Of a DNA stretch of 64,000 bases, positions 62,868-64,000 are shown piece after piece; position 1 is the stretch's first letter; each line of letters opens with the position of its first letter. The notes below the pieces were generated by a model. The model had not been told where the DNA came from. It searched no databases and was given only the letters and a program-made list of their open reading frames with translations. The DNA lies in contig QBML01000014.1 in assembly GCA_003242085.1 (NCBI GenBank), forward strand, positions 1 to 64,000, in the 5' to 3' direction. The position numbers and the translations under genes are program-made. This DNA is from Pseudanabaena frigida (GTDB lineage: Bacteria > Cyanobacteriota > Cyanobacteriia > Pseudanabaenales > Pseudanabaenaceae).

Positions 62868-64000
62868 ATGTCTACTCAAAATGAGCCTTCCCCTATGACA
62901 TTCAGTCGGCAACTAAAGCGACGTTTTTGCAACATCCCATTGCAATTGGTGATGGTAGTGCCGTTTATCGTACAAATTGTTGTTTCTGTGGGGCTGGTTG
63001 GTTATTTATCCTATCGTAGTGGTCAAGATTCAGTTAATCAATTAGCAACGGAACTGCGAAAACAAACTGTGAATCAAGTAGGACAGTTTCTCAATAGTTA
63101 CCTCGCTACTCCCGTTTTAATTAATCGGATTAATGCTGATGCTATGAAAGCAGGACAGATTAGTTTTCAGGATCTTCCCCAACTCGAAAAGCATCTCTAT
63201 AGACAACTGCAACAGTTTAATAATGTCAGTCATATTTTGGTAGGAACTGAACGAGGGGATTTAAGAATTGTCAATCGCGATCCATTACCTAGTTTATGGA
63301 TGTCAGATCCTTTAGAGTGATCGCGAGTCCGCGAATACAGTGTCGATCTCGATGGTAACAAACTAGAACTAAAGCAAACCATCGAAAATTTTCAAGTCCA
63401 GATTCGCCCTTGGTATCAAGCCGCCGTGCAAGCTCATAAACCTTTGCGCGTACCTATCTTTGCCGTCAGTGATAATTCTGATTTTTCTTTTAATAGTAGT
63501 TATCCAATTTATGCCCCTGAGACTGGTCAATTGCTAGGTGTTTTTTCTGCTGCATCCGATCTGTCATTTTTTCACAAGTTTATGACTGAGTTGGAGATTG
63601 GAAAAACAGGGCGAGTATTTATTGTGGAACGTAATGGTTTATTGGTTGGTGACTCTACTAAAAATCTTCCTTTTGTTAAAATCCAGAAAGATGGCAAAAC
63701 CATATTGCAACGACTAAAGGCAACTGATAGTCGCGATCGCCTAATTCAATTAGCCAGTACTTATTTATCAAATAAATTTAACAGACTTGAGAATGGACTT
63801 GAACAGATTCAAACAACCTTGCAGCTAGAATTTTGGGAAGGAAGCGATCGCCATTTTTTAGAAGTAGTTCCCTATAGAGATGATTTGGGATTGGACTGGC
63901 TGATTGTATTTGTAGTGCCTGAATCTGACTTTATGTTTAAAGTTCAAGACAATATTTATTGGACAGTTTTTCTTTGTGGAATGACGCTGATTCTTTCTAT
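62868..64000 (+). pseudogene. Sensor protein paralogue interrupted by an in-frame TGA, truncated by the window end
   Basis: From ATG 62868 the frame encodes the same N-terminus as the hybrid kinase at 55167 (membrane segment ending VGLVGYLSYRSGQ) and stops after 150 codons at TGA 63318-63320. The identical frame then continues open for at least 226 codons to the window end, with RPWYQAAVQAH, TGQLLGVFSAASDLSFF, FIVERNGLLVGDS and a second membrane segment, all in the paralogue's order. The stop sits in GTGATCGC, one C-to-T step from the HIP1 octamer GCGATCGC (codon CGA, Arg). Either a recent pseudogene, a sequencing error or, less likely, readthrough. The HAMP/kinase part must lie beyond 64000. 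Confidence 0.85.

Noticed and set aside
63318-63320. TGA as a selenocysteine codon
   Set aside because: The position corresponds to an ordinary soluble loop of a Cache-like domain, no hairpin of SECIS type follows at the right distance, and a one-base change from HIP1 explains it.

Overview
This is a cyanobacterial chromosome segment. The octamer GCGATCGC (HIP1) recurs throughout, and the gene content is photosynthetic: a high-light-inducible protein, Psb30 of photosystem II, GUN4 domains, a PCP-reductase-like small protein and a groESL operon with K-box and CIRCE. It is mostly core metabolism mixed with large signalling proteins. I recognise no tRNA, rRNA, transposase, prophage or CRISPR array. 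A Pseudanabaena-like genome is a guess I cannot test.

Layout. 0-6.5 kb: hli gene with a perfect HLR1 (RpaB) box; a Ser/Thr kinase ending in a GUN4 domain; a two-gene toxin-antitoxin-like pair; a NACHT ATPase also ending in GUN4, whose promoter and start are a near-identical copy of those of the pair; a secreted cupin. 6.7-24 kb: a periplasmic binding lipoprotein, a PilB/GspE-like ATPase, a four-domain exopolysaccharide glycosyltransferase fusion, trpD, coaBC, a nucleotidyltransferase, transketolase, a lipoprotein gene broken by one in-frame TAA, an amino-acid permease and a dCMP deaminase-like gene. 24-37.7 kb: a pilin-like lipoprotein, an aminotransferase, a SNF2 helicase, a TPR protein, psb30, a membrane GTPase, aroK and a GAF-GAF-PAS adenylate cyclase.

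37.7-46.4 kb is the most coherent system: a divergent guanidine regulon. Two back-to-back guanidine-I (ykkC) riboswitches control, on the minus strand, an ABC importer (binding protein, permease, ATPase) and, on the plus strand, two DUF1989 proteins (carboxyguanidine deiminase subunits) and a biotin-dependent guanidine/urea carboxylase. A perfect NtcA box (GTAN8TAC) with a well-spaced -10 lies in front of the plus-strand riboswitch, so nitrogen status and guanidine level probably act together. No allophanate hydrolase gene is present locally.

46.7-64 kb: pyrG, groES-groEL, an O-antigen-ligase-like membrane protein, phosphofructokinase, an oligopeptide-type permease, a 1882-residue hybrid histidine kinase with about eight PAS domains, a DUF3352 protein, and a second related sensor interrupted by an in-frame TGA that looks like a C-to-T change inside a HIP1 site; it runs off the window end.

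Between genes there are more than twenty long, nearly perfect palindromes, mostly with 3-nt loops (GAA, AAA, TTT, TTA), often closed as GCGAAGC. Three families (A, B, C) share outer arms but differ completely in the inner stem; one C copy sits inside A-type arms. Several overlap stop codons and probably act as terminators.
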